64,000 nt of DNA from Paraspadella gotoi (Eukaryota > Chaetognatha), in NCBI GenBank assembly GCA_051294375.1, contig CM119270.1, forward strand, positions 5,784,771 to 5,848,770, given 5' to 3'. Position 1 is the stretch's first letter. Every line of letters starts with the position of its first letter. The position numbers and the translations under genes are program-made. The notes under the pieces were generated by a model that saw only the letters and a list, made by a program, of their open reading frames with translations, did no database searches and was not told where the DNA came from. Shown here in pieces: positions 1-11,235 of this stretch.

Positions 1-780
1 TGGATAGGGGGGGAGAGAGAGTGAGTTCTGGAGCAAGAAGTAAGTCAAAGATGGTCGGGACTGTCGTCGCCTTTATTGTCTTTTTGATGGCAGGGAGATG
101 AGGGGCGATGGGAAGAGGGAGGCAGGGAGGCGGGGAGGATAAGTGGGGACGACCGGATCGGAATCGTGGCACGAGATGATGAAGAGGAGGAGGAGGAAGA
201 AGAAGAGGGGGAGGAGGAGGAAGAGAAACGAGAGCAGCAGCGTCCGTCGAAAGAAATTGCTATCGAACCCTAGCGGGAGAAAACGAGAAGCTTTTTTTTT
301 TCAACAAAAGAACAAAATCTTTCATCATCGAACTAATTTTACTAGATATTTATGATTTTTTTTTTTTAAATACGATCTGGTAACAAAATAAATGCTAGTG
401 GGAAGAAACAGTATTTATTTTTTTATTTATTTTTTTTATTATAAAATTCAGGGCACGAAATCCAAATTGGTGGGGTAATTAAGATTCATTTATACGAACA
501 ACACAATCGCCCAAATAATAAGAAAAATAGAACTATCGATCTATCCATCCATCCATCAATCAATCCCGCATTTAACGAAAAAGTGAATAACTTCGATAGG
601 GCTCGAAAAAAATTGTCAATTGTTTCCGAAGACCCAACCGTTTCTGAATTACGTTACGTAACGATAGCTAAAACTTTAAATACTTAGTGTGCGGTTTTTC
701 TTTATTAGTGTTACGCTTCTATGTTTAGAGTCATATTCTTACAACAGTATCTAGCGTATTTCTAATCTAAATTCACTTAA
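1..780. other. AT-rich sequence with no recognised gene
   Basis: The first 250 bases are purine-rich (GGA/GAA) and the rest is AT-rich with T homopolymers. The one open frame (143-355) is a Lys/Arg run made by the purine tract. I see no splice signals or protein similarity. Confidence 0.5.
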
Positions 781-792
781 TTATCATTATTA

Positions 793-876
<84 letters not shown>

Positions 877-881
877 ATTAA

Positions 882-980
<99 letters not shown>
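781..980. repeat. (ATT)n microsatellite, about 200 bp
   Basis: Nearly uninterrupted TTA/ATT trinucleotides run for about 200 bases with a few ATTAAT interruptions. The poly-Asn/poly-Ile frames across it are repeat shadows. Confidence 0.95.
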
Positions 981-1560
981 GACTCGAAACTAAAGTTGTC
1001 AACTCACAGAAAAATTCGAAGACGTTTGAGGTTTGAGGCGGAAAATCTTCCGTTTCGTCTGAAGGCCAATCGTGAAAACTTTTATTAAATAATAAATATA
1101 TAAATAAATATTATAAATATCTACTAAAATATCCCATTTTGCCCCCCTTTTGTTCGTTCTTCCCGGAATTTGATTTTAACCTCAATATTTAACGTAAATA
1201 ATTTTTTTAAACTTGTAAAACAATCCCTGACCCTAATCCCTAATTTTTACCCCTAAATACTAATCGCTAACCTCATTCTAAATTTAAGATAAAATGGGGC
1301 GGTCTGGGAAAAAAATGGCCGCCATATCTCTTTCCCACTCAGCCCCTCTGCCCTTTTGCTTTAAAAGCTCAGCTCAGCTGGAATACCTTTTCTAAATTTC
1401 TTTTCTCTATCGATTTACTTATCAGTTATGGCCTATGGGGTCCCCAACTTTTTATTACTTTTTTCTCTCTTTTCCATCCTTTAATTCTATTTGTATACTT
1501 TTCCTCTATATTTCATCCATTTATTTTTAATCACGAATTTCTTACGATTCTCTCCCTCTT

Positions 1561-1562
1561 TC

Positions 1563-1643
<81 letters not shown>
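1561..1643. repeat. (CT)n microsatellite
   Basis: A run of CT dinucleotides with rare interruptions, followed by a CT-rich polypyrimidine stretch to about 1,880. Confidence 0.95.
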
Positions 1644-1649
<6 letters not shown>

Positions 1650-2328
1650 GATTGTGCCGACGAGCCTTACCCCTCTCCTTCTCCTCTCTTTCTCCTCTCC
1701 TTCGCCTCCCCAACCTAAAGACGACTTCCTACCCTTGACCTGTTTTCCTTCTCTTCTCTCGATCCTCCCCCCTACCTCCTCCCTCCCCTCCTTCCTCTCC
1801 CTCCTTTCTCTCCTCTCCCTCCCACCTGTGGGCGTTTCCTTCATCTTCTCCCTCTCCTCTTCCTCTTCCTCTCCCAACGATTCCTCGGAGGTCGAGAGTT
1901 CGCATCTCCTCATGCTTTCCAAAATACTTTCCATTGTTTATAAATCTGTTTTCTTTTGTTTCTTTGTTTCGTTGGTTTCGTTCGATTAATTGAATGTTGA
2001 ATTGTTGATTTTTTCCCGTCGATTTGTGAACGTGTTTAATGGAGCCACTTTTTAAACTAAAGAAGATATATTCCGTTGTTTTGAGAGCGTCGATACATCA
2101 GCATTGTCAATAGTTCATAGCATATTTCACAAATTTCAATTAGATTTTTTGCAGATTCCGGATTCTGAGTTTAGCTTAAGATGATCGCCTTTTGTTCCTC
2201 GAATTTAATTTAGTTTCATTTATAAGTTTAGTTAAATCCAATGATTTGCGAACACGTCGGGTTAACCCAAAGCCGTGGCGACAACTCTTTCATTTTTCGT
2301 ACATTTGAAATCTGAGAGATTGTGAGAC

Positions 2329-2412
<84 letters not shown>
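2329..2412. repeat. (GA)n microsatellite
   Basis: About 80 bases of GA dinucleotides with one register break. Confidence 0.95.
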
Positions 2413-2417
<5 letters not shown>

Positions 2418-2599
2418 GAGCGACAAGTGGTTAACCGCTCGACGATTTGTCTCATTTTAACAAACGAGAATAGGCGAGAAAGAAGCTTGCTAAGCTTGCT
2501 TAGCAAGCAAGACGACCTCGTTGCAGTCGCACGCACGGACGCGTTTGTGACTTTCGCTCGGACGCTCTCCTGTCACCGATTCGTACAATTTTCGCTTTA

Positions 2600-3650
2600 A
2601 AACTCCTAAAATGTTTTAACTTAGTGAGAGATATATGAAATGCGAATCGGGAGAGAAAAAGTTAGTAGTTTTATACTGAATTTTTTGCTTTACCGCTATA
2701 TTTTGTTCGATTTAACATGCGTATTTAGTATCATGTAAACATATTTGCTTTGGATGTATCAATTTTTCAGCATACCACTCTGAGTCCAATCAAATATAAA
2801 ACAAACAAAATGGAAGCGTAAGTTTCCCTTTTTCGCTGGGGAAGAAATAAAAAAAAATCATTTAAAAAAAATGATTTTTTTTCTTTTAGAAGCTGAAATC
2901 TTTTGATAAAATTGGGAAATATTTTCTTTTTAAAATTAAAAAAAAAGAAAAATAAATTAAAATTTTGAAAAAAAAAGAAAACACTTAATAGTTTACATTT
3001 TCGTAAAGAGTATTCTCTAGTAATATGTATGACATAAAAAAGTAAGTACAAAAAAATAAAATCCTACGAAAAAATTCGGTTGTGGAAATTCGCCGGAAAA
3101 AAAAGAAATTCCAACAACGAGAAATATTTCTTTTTTTAAATTTTCAAGAGATGAGGAATTTTCATTTTAAAACCGACGAAAATTTGTATACTTTTTCAGA
3201 TAAAACTTAACCAAAACTTTTAAACATTTTTTTAAATAAATGTTTTGCATCATCGGTATGAAGGTAGTATAAGAATTATTCAACATGTCAATAGCCGATT
3301 GTCAATTCTATTTTGATAACAAAAAAAGGCAACGACGCAGGTTAAACCGTTTGGCGGTCGGAAAAAAAAACTTTGTAAGAAAATATTTCTGTTTTAAAAA
3401 TTCCACTTTTTCGTGATTTTTGTACTTTTTCCACTGTTTATATGTTGTACTACTTTTTTTCCTACCTTTTGAAGTCTTGAAAAGAAAAAAAAAACATTTC
3501 AAGAGCTCCTACTATTTCATTAAAAAAAAACAATGAGATTATAAAAAAATTAAAATAAGAAAAAGTCGATTGTACAGTTAGATTTTTGTCAGAATAAAAA
3601 AAATTCAAGAGGAAACTCTCAACAGAAAAAGAACTAAAAGTGAAGTCCCT
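2600..3650. other. AT-rich non-coding stretch
   Basis: About 1 kb dominated by A and T homopolymers. Short Lys/Phe-rich open frames occur on the minus strand, but they carry no motif, signal peptide or splice context I trust. Confidence 0.5.
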
Positions 3651-3654
3651 TGAG

Positions 3655-3731
<77 letters not shown>

Positions 3732-3738
3732 AGCTCTA
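3655..3738. repeat. (CT)n microsatellite
   Basis: CT dinucleotide tract with a few register breaks. Confidence 0.95.
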
Positions 3739-4058
3739 ACTCTCTCTCGGTCTTCCTTTTACTCTCCATCAAGTAAAAATCCTTAACTACAAAAAAATAA
3801 AAAAAAAGTTGATACGAGTTGCGAGGGAAAAATAGGTGAAAAAAATTTCAAGAACATTGGATAAATAATCTTTTCTTTCGCGAAGGTAGACTATTTTTTG
3901 ACTAATTTCTATGGTAAATGACTTAATTAAATTCAATTTTCATAGTCACGAAAATAAAGAAAAATATGAGACCAGTATCAAAATAAAAAAAAATAACTGA
4001 TAAAACAATAAGTACATTTGAAATCTGAGAGAGTGTGAGCGTGCAGTAGAGAGACGCA

Positions 4059-4060
4059 GG

Positions 4061-4140
<80 letters not shown>

Positions 4141-4160
4141 GGAAGAGAGAGAAGAGAAAA
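4059..4160. repeat. (GA)n microsatellite
   Basis: GA dinucleotide tract of about 100 bases. Confidence 0.95.
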
Positions 4161-4199
4161 GAAAGGGATAGAACAGGCATGAAAGAATATAACATAAAC

Positions 4200-4620
4200 A
4201 TTAAACATCAAAGCCTGTCCAAAGTCAGGGCAAGATAGCTTATTTATTAATATATTGGTAATTTTTATATTGGGTTTTACCAATTTCATAAAATTCAGCT
4301 CCTTGTATTTTGATGCTAGTGCGGAGTACAATAAGTATTCCCCGATCTTAATACTAAAGGGAGTGGTCTTTTTATACAATTGAAACATCTTTGAAATATT
4401 TTCCACTTCATTGATAGGGAAGCCGGTACTCTGGGAGTATAAACGGACTGTGAGAGAGTCTTGATTGAAAGCTTGCAGGGACCTGCTATGTAATTATCTT
4501 GTAAGAGTGATGGAGGCCTTAAACCACCAAAGCCTGTCCAAAGTCAGGGGCAAGATAGCTTATTTATTAAATGAATGGATAATTTTTATATTGGTTGTAC
4601 AAAATTTCAGTATTCATATC
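4200..4620. repeat. Dispersed repeat family, copy 1 (double)
   Basis: The phrase CAAAGCCTGTCCAAAGTCAG followed by GCAAGATAGCTTATTTATTA occurs at about 4,207 and again at about 4,530, and a third copy sits at 57,891-58,160. The 4,352-4,620 copy and the 57.9 kb copy also share about 180 bases upstream, including CTTGCAGGGACCTG. This is an interspersed repeat of at least 270 bp. I see no protein frame or terminal repeats that would place it in a transposon class. Confidence 0.75.
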
Positions 4621-5279
4621 TATAAATAGGATAACATCTCTAATACGATGCGAGCAAAATAGAAAAAGAAACGGTAACCTAAGGGTAGCATATTTTACTG
4701 TTAAGTTTTGCGCTTTATCGTAAACATATTAGTTTAAAAGAAAGTATCATTCGAAGCTCTAATTTTTTGGCTTTAACTTTTTTTCAAATTTTTATTCCCA
4801 AACGCTTTTTTGTTAAACGTATTGCGTATATAATATTTTATTAATAAAGTCTCGCGTCACAAACAAGTAGAATCAATTTGTGGTCGGTTTTTTTGAATTT
4901 TTAAAAATCACAATTCGCGGGTTTTTATTCGCTTTTTATTTATTTTATTTTCTTTTTCAATCATTGATTTAAAAGTCTTCTTTTTTGGTTTGTGCATTCG
5001 CGTCACGTAGACCCGTAATTTTTCTTGTCGCTTAAAAGAAAAAAATAATTTTTTCTAGATTTTTTTATTAGTACCTTTTTTTTTCATTGCGACCATACGA
5101 TTTAAACGACAATGACGACGACGACGACGACGACGACTCAGGAAAAGAAAACGATGACGAAGATATCTGTGGATTGTCTTTATCTCAAACTGAGTAATGT
5201 AAACAAATGTCACACGGGGATGCATTTAGAAAGAGAGATGAAGAGAAAAAAGGGTGGAAGCCAGAGCGAGAAGAATATA

Positions 5280-5307
5280 TGAGATAGAGAGGAGAGAGAT
5301 AAGATAG

Positions 5308-5351
<44 letters not shown>

Positions 5352-5419
5352 ATGTTTTGATCACTTTTTTCTAAACCTCAGCGTTAATCTTAACATTCCG
5401 CCTCAGTTTTATTTCGTGT

Positions 5420-5504
<85 letters not shown>

Positions 5505-5886
5505 CTCTCTATCTCTCGCTTTTGATTTCGCCTCATCTTCAATATTAATCCTCAAGATAAGGCAACAGTAGTGATTCCCTCTCGAGTGAATTGAATATTG
5601 TATAAAAATACCCAGAGAGAGAGAAAGAGAGAAATGGAGAGAGAATTAGAGAAAGAGAGGGAGAGTGTGTGTGTGTGTGTGTGTGAGTGTGTGTTTGTGA
5701 GAGAGAGAGAGGAAGAGAAGAGAGAGAAGAGAGAGGAGAGATGAGAGAGAGAGAGGAGAGAGAAGAAGAGAGAGAGAGAGAGAGAGGAAAGACGAGAGAG
5801 AGAAGAGAGAGAGAGAGAAGAGAGAGAGAGAAGAGAAGAGAAGAGAGAGAATAGGAGAGAGAGAGAGACGAAGAGGAGAGAGAGAG

Positions 5887-5924
<38 letters not shown>

Positions 5925-5925
5925 T
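5280..5925. repeat. Cluster of (GA)n, (CT)n and (GT)n tracts
   Basis: Three dinucleotide tracts lie here: GA at about 5,308-5,350, CT at about 5,423-5,515, and a long impure GA tract at about 5,610-5,925 with a short GT insert near 5,665-5,697. The Ser/Leu open frames across them are repeat artefacts. Confidence 0.95.
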
Positions 5926-6046
5926 TGAAAAAACAAAGTCGGAACTGGCCACGATCATTAGCGGATTAATTATTAAATTAATTAATTTGTTCCAAAATGT
6001 TTGATTTCAGGTATTTTTATCACTGAACACGACAAACGTATTCATT

Positions 6047-6420
6047 TAAACTCATTTCCGCTCAGACGATTCCTTCGCAACTTGATTTCCAGCTTAATCA
6101 CACACTTTCCAACCCACTTACAAAATTTACGGTCAATTGCCCCATCCACTTATGAGTAATTGGCGTTCAAATAGTGAAATATATATTTTTTTGTTTTTTC
6201 CATTTAAACTTTTTTCTACTCGTACGATTCCATCGAAACTTCATATCCAGCTCAATCACACACTTCCCCACTCACACACAAAGTTTCATTTTGATCCAAC
6301 CATCTAATCATGAGTAATTTGAGTTTTTTGCTAAGGTGGGGCGGACGGACGGACAGACAGACAGACAGACAGACAGCCAAACGGACGGACGGACAGACGG
6401 ACGGACGGACGGACGGACTA
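6047..6420. repeat. Two diverged repeat units ending in a GGAC/GACA tract
   Basis: Two related units (about 6,047-6,165 and 6,205-6,322) share CATTTAAAC, ACGATTCC, CAGCT-AATCACACACTT and ATGAGTAATT. The second runs directly into (GACA)n/(GGAC)n at about 6,338-6,420. A unit followed by a GGACGGAC tail looks like a small interspersed element with a microsatellite terminus. The assignment to a mobile element is inference. Confidence 0.6.
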
Positions 6421-6904
6421 AAAAAGAAAAAAATATATCTATATCCCTTTATGACAAACAAGAACTTATTCCAGACAGAAGTAATGGTATCTTCATTAAA
6501 AGAGTGTATTAGTGTCAAAAAGAGACAAAAAAATAATAAAATATAAAATTTTGCCGGAGTATAAATCAAAGATAAAGATAAATATCCAAAATTTCAAATT
6601 GGCAAATATTATTTTCGTAACGTTTCCGCCAGGACGGATCCCACATAAAATCAAGATTTACTCTTTTGTTAACATCTTTTACTTCGTTACTTTTTTTCTT
6701 TCGTTCAGCACAATCCATACGTATAATTTTTTTGTGAGGTGATTTGTTACACCTGTCAAATAATGTCAACAAAAAAAAAAGAGACTAATGATAGTTTATG
6801 ACTGAAATAAAAAGCAATTAATCGCGACGCCTCCGAATGGCACCGTGGGGGGCGATGACGCTCTTCTCATAAAAAGAAAGAGAACATCCCACTTCAAATA
6901 ATTT

Positions 6905-6947
6905 ACATAGGACAGAGAGAGAGACAGAGGAGAGAGAGTAGAGAGCC

Positions 6948-6980
<33 letters not shown>
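6905..6980. repeat. Impure (GA)n microsatellite
   Basis: GA tract with interruptions, in an AT-rich region (6,420-7,600) that holds nothing else I recognise. Confidence 0.9.
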
Positions 6981-6982
<2 letters not shown>

Positions 6983-7610
6983 CAAAGAAAAAAGGCGAAA
7001 AGGTCACAGACAAAAGTACAAAGCACTGTGATTTACATTTCTTTTCATATTAAGAAATTCAGTTTAAAAATATTTGCAGCATATGTATAAATTATTACAA
7101 GCGTTAAACAAATGTTATTTTCTACTTCATTATGTTTTTTTTTTAAATTATCCGTCTCTGAGCTTATATTGAATTCACATGTAACTGTTGGTTTGGTTAA
7201 AAGAAAAATTTTTATCTTCATGTATATTTTTCGGTTTTTTTTTAATCAAAACTACTTCCAACTCATTTTTTTAACCACAGTACTCTTATGTTTGTAGTAT
7301 ATCAGAAGTAATTCGGTAAGTTAAGTGGTTAGTGGTTAGTGAGTGAAAGATTTTGCGCGTGAAAAGCGAATAAAGTGACAAAAAAAAACAACAAACTGGT
7401 TTTTACCTTCGCGGATAAAAAAAAATTGAAAAACAAAGAAAATTCTAAATTCAGAAAAAAAGAAACGAATTTATCGACGACAACGATTTATTCCTTTCGC
7501 TGGACAATCGTAGACAATAATGAAAAAAAATGAAAGAAAGAAACGAGAAACGAGAAAAAAAGGAAAAAATAGAAAAACTCGAATGCCGAAGAAAACCTGT
7601 ATATCCGGTT

Positions 7611-7748
7611 TCAGTATCGACATCGGCATGGTGGGTGGATCGAAACCGGTACGAATCGTATAATTGGGTCGTGATACGAATCGATTATCACCGGTCGATG
7701 TGAAATTCCGACGCCGACGTGTGACAATGATGTTTGGCCGCTTCGCAT
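7611..7748 (-). CDS. Small open frame of 45 codons, unrecognised
   Basis: A minus-strand frame starts at an ATG read from 7,748 and runs 45 codons to TGA at 7,611. Its base composition is more balanced than the flanks. It begins MRSGQTSLSHVGVG and has no signal peptide or membrane segment. Its 5' part is duplicated across the 10-N gap, with small changes, so the second copy gives the same start. I do not recognise the product, and it may be an exon or chance. Confidence 0.15.
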   Translation of the reverse strand: MRSGQTSLSHVGVGISHRPVIIDSYHDPIIRFVPVSIHPPCRCRY

Positions 7749-7912
7749 CGAAGAATAAAAATATAATATGATGCTTTCACAGATATAAAGANNNNNNNNN
7801 NATCGATTATCACCGGTGGATGTGAAATTCTGACGCCGACGTGTGACAAAGATGTTTGGCCGCTTCGCATCGAAGAATAAAAATACAATATGATGCTTTC
7901 ACAGATATAAAG
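7679..7912. repeat. 111-bp direct repeat flanking a 10-N gap
   Basis: The segment 7,679-7,791 recurs at 7,802-7,912 with about four differences, and only ten Ns (7,792-7,801) separate the copies. This looks like two overlapping contig ends that were not merged, though a real tandem duplication is possible. Confidence 0.85.
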
Positions 7913-9000
7913 AAATAAAGAAAGAAAAAAAATTACAAAAAAATGGGGAACAGCTGGGAAAAAAAACGAGTTTTAATATTCCAAAACCTTTTCAACGACA
8001 TACCTTATATGCCTCCCTCCCCGCGGTAGCAGATGTCGTACAAACTCACAGATGCCGTACATATCTTTGGATGCCCTACACATTCACAGTTGCCATGCGT
8101 CCTCAGTCAATCACAGATGACTTGCACACATAAACTTTCCATTCACACTCGAATGACTCCACGACATTTACTCTTACCCACATAAAAAGAGGCCCTTCCT
8201 ACTGTCACAAATATAACTTCGCCCATGAGTGACCACACGCATTTGTCTCTCCCACACCCACAGACCTCTCCTCCCCCACACACTTCACCCCACACCCCCA
8301 AATGACCCCCCAAGGTTCTCTCGATCTGGTTTTTCTACTTTTTTCATAATCGTCCATTTTTATTCATGAAATGCGAAGTCACGCGTCTCAACTCGATCGA
8401 CTCTTTGTTGTCGTCGTCGTCGTCGTCGTCGTCGAGCGTCGTCGTTTTTGTTGTTGTTTTCTGGAAAAAAAATTTCCAACAACGGTTTTTGGAGTTTCAT
8501 AGAATTTAGAGTTTTTTTATTATTTTTTTATTTTTTTGTTTCTTGTGTTTTTCTTTTTTGGTTGTTGCAGTTAGTTCGAGTTTGATAGGAAAAGTGGATT
8601 TAGATAAATTTAGATAAATTGATCATATCTTGTGTAAGATCCACGTGTTTTAGATAAACTATTTGTAGTATCTATATATATACTTTTTTTTTAGAAAGGC
8701 GAGACGTTTTTATTTTGTTGTTCTGTCCGAAACCACTAATTACTTACGAATTAGTTTTTAGTTTTATTCTTTCCTCAATTTTATAATTTTTAGTAATAAT
8801 TATCCAAGACATAATTATTTGAGCAGTTGTGATATAAATCCTTTCTTTTTCGTTGTTTGAAGTGAGTAAAGAAAGTTTGATTTGGAGTGTGACAACGATT
8901 GGTTTTATTAATTCAAAAGAGACATGTTTCGGCTTTACTTTCAAGCCTTCATCAGCAGTTAAAAAAGCTATGTAGTACCGTTTGATGCGTTGCTTAAAAA
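7913..9000. other. No gene seen; pyrimidine/A-biased stretch and a (GTC)n tract
   Basis: From about 8,000 to 8,330 the plus strand is unusually poor in G, with many CACA and CCC words. A (GTC)n tract lies at about 8,407-8,436. The rest is AT-rich. The open frame at 8,744-9,004 minus has no recognisable motif. Confidence 0.45.
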
Positions 9001-9399
9001 TCAACCGATAGCGAATTTGAAGTGGAGAGTAAAAAAATAAAAATAGATAAACTAATAGGCGTCATTAACTGTCAATGAATTTGGATCCAACTCCGCGTAT
9101 AAACATCGCTTCGCCACTCGGAGCGCGATGTCTCGTTGGCGAGGACAACGAGACAACAACGACGACAACGACGACAACGACGACAACGAAAGCGACTCAG
9201 TTTTCTAGAGACTATTTCACGTTCGCCATTTCCGATGACGTCGCTCTCTCGATGACGACGACGACGTGTAGACGTCACGTGATGAGGGAGATTTACTTCT
9301 CACATTAACTTATTAACTTATTATCGGATGATTATTGTTAATGAGAAAGGTTAACGGGCAGACAATGATTTTCATGGAATCGGAATAGACTTTAACATT

Positions 9400-9784
9400 A
9401 TGTTTAATTTTTTAATTTTTGCTCTTGATAATGAAGCCGAGTCGCAGACATCGTCGAATTCATTGCCAACGAAGATGATGATGATTATGATAAAGAGGAT
9501 GATTACAACTGGAGATGATATTGAATTCTTTCCGAGGGGGGCGGACGATGACAACGATGACGACGATGACGAAGATGATGAAGATGAGGAAGATGACGAC
9601 GATGACGAAGATGACGTAGATGACGACGATGACGAAGATGACGACGATGACGAAGAAGACGATCGGTGATTATGGTGATGATGACGTGATCAAAGATCAA
9701 TGATCAAAGACGTGAGCGATTTAGTTTTTGAATATGGAATCATATTCCTTATTTCCTGTGACGTCGATGATGAAAGAAAAACCA

Positions 9785-9819
<35 letters not shown>

Positions 9820-9830
9820 AGAAATAAACG
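9400..9830. repeat. (GAC/GAT)n trinucleotide expansions
   Basis: Runs of GAC, GAT and GAA triplets at about 9,470-9,665 and a purer (ACG)n at 9,786-9,822 create Asp/Glu-rich frames on plus and Arg/His-rich frames on minus. The acidic 89-codon frame is explained by the repeat, and I do not call it a gene. Confidence 0.8.
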
Positions 9831-10227
9831 GCGGGAAAGACGACGATAGTGACAAAACGGATGACAGAGCATTTTGTCGTGGCTTTGTCAATAAAACGAT
9901 TTTTAGAGATTCTATTTGTCATCGATAAATAGATGAGCATCTTTTTTAGTTTTTTCCTTAAATCAATTTCTTTTCAAAAGTAAAGGTATGTATAAAATAT
10001 AATACTAAACAATTGTGAATACATATATTTCAGAATTTTTTTTTTCCTTTACACACATCACAAAAAAATCTTATCATTAATCAACATTATCATAATAAAA
10101 AACGACATTTAATTTCAATCAACAAAAACACACAAAAGACAAATGCGACACAGAATTAAATTGAAAGGGAATGGAATAGGACGAGTAAGCATGATGTAAA
10201 TAACGAAATTATGTAGTTTGTACTCAC

Positions 10228-10289
10228 ACCAATGGAGTTCCGACGCTTTGTCGCTTTGACCTGAAAAAAATATAAGATCATTAATTCTT

Positions 10290-10332
<43 letters not shown>

Positions 10333-10702
10333 TGTCAAAGATGGAATTGAGCCTAATCTTGTTTTTCCTTGAGTTCGACTCGAACCTTCTGCACAAATAA
10401 TAGGCGAATCAAAACTTTGCTTAAAATCGTTCAATCACAAAAAATCATAAATGAATAAAATTATTTAAACCTGGAACTTTCTATTAATTTCGTTATTACG
10501 TTATAAAAACTCTCCTAATATTTTTGGGCATCATTGTTATTTAATTCCGAGAGATGTCTCGACCGTTCGGAACTTCCGCCCGTTTATCGGAAACAAAAGA
10601 CAAGCGGAATGTATTAGGGATGAGCATTGATTCGTCAAATGTTTGCTCACCTGTGGGTACCTCAGCCTTCTTTTTCTTCAACAGAGTGGAGATGGCCGAC
10701 AT
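10228..10702 (-). CDS. First three exons of an unrecognised split gene
   Basis: Three minus-strand exons agree in phase. Exon 1 (10,702-10,651) starts at ATG, reads MSAISTLLKKKKAEVPT and ends in phase 1 at donor GTGAGC. Exon 2 (10,388-10,332) follows acceptor TTGTGCAG, reads EGSSRTQGKTRLGSIPSLT and ends in phase 1 at a GTGAGAGAG donor. Exon 3 (10,260-10,228) follows TTTTTTCAG, reads GQSDKASELHW and ends in phase 1 at a perfect GTGAGT donor. Intron 2 is only 71 bp and is mostly (GA)n. The N-terminus has a four-Lys run and no signal peptide, so the protein is probably cytosolic or nuclear. I do not recognise the family. Downstream exons should lie below 10,228, but none is visible down to 9.0 kb. 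Confidence 0.6.
10288..10331. repeat. (CT)n tract filling a 71-bp intron
   Basis: On the minus strand this reads GTGAGAGAGAGA, so the repeat starts exactly at the 5' splice site of exon 2 of the minus-strand gene and leaves only a short T-rich stretch before the acceptor. Confidence 0.85.
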
Positions 10703-10859
10703 GATGTTCGGATAAGTTTGTAAACTCTTCTCAGTTTGTTTATGTTTTAATTATTATTTGGCGTGCTCCCTCCTTTTTTTGTTTTGTTTATTTTTTTTTA
10801 AATATTTTTCGTTGTTACTATTTTTCTTTCCCTATTTTTGTCAACTCCGCGAGTTATTA

Positions 10860-11235
10860 TCTCCGTCTCTCTCTCTCTCTCTCTCACACACACTCTCTCT
10901 TTTCCCCCACTTCGTAGCCTTGGAGTTTAATGTCTTTCAATCGCCCTCACTCTCTCTCTATCTCGCTCGCTCGAGTCGGCGTAGTATTTTCTCCCGAGTC
11001 GCTTATCATTTATTTGATTTTTTTGTGTTTAGTTTATCCCTTGTTTATCTTTTATTTATCCTTCACGCGTCATTACTCCTCGCTCGGCGTCGGCCATTTT
11101 GAGGACTTGGATGAGGACGACGAGGAGGAAGAGAACGACGACGACGACGACGATGGAAACGAAGAGTTTGACAACGACGACGAAGGCGGCCTGCGTGAAA
11201 TGAATAAGAGATGTTTTAGGAATCGAGAATGATTA
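10860..11235. other. CT tract and (GAC)n region upstream of the 10-kb gene
   Basis: A CT/CA tract (about 10,862-10,902) and a GAC/GAG triplet region (about 11,110-11,190) flank an AAAATGGCCGAC element, read on minus at about 11,090-11,101. That word resembles YY1-type start-site motifs, so this could be the promoter of the minus-strand gene. The acidic plus-strand frame is repeat-derived. Confidence 0.3.

Noticed and set aside
9400-9669. 89-codon acidic frame (poly-Asp/Glu)
   Set aside because: It is a translation of (GAC/GAT)n repeats, with no start context, splice sites or non-repeat core.
10360-10385. tRNA-like B box (GGTTCGAGTCGAAC)
   Set aside because: No A box, cloverleaf or terminator fits, and it is part of a phased coding exon.
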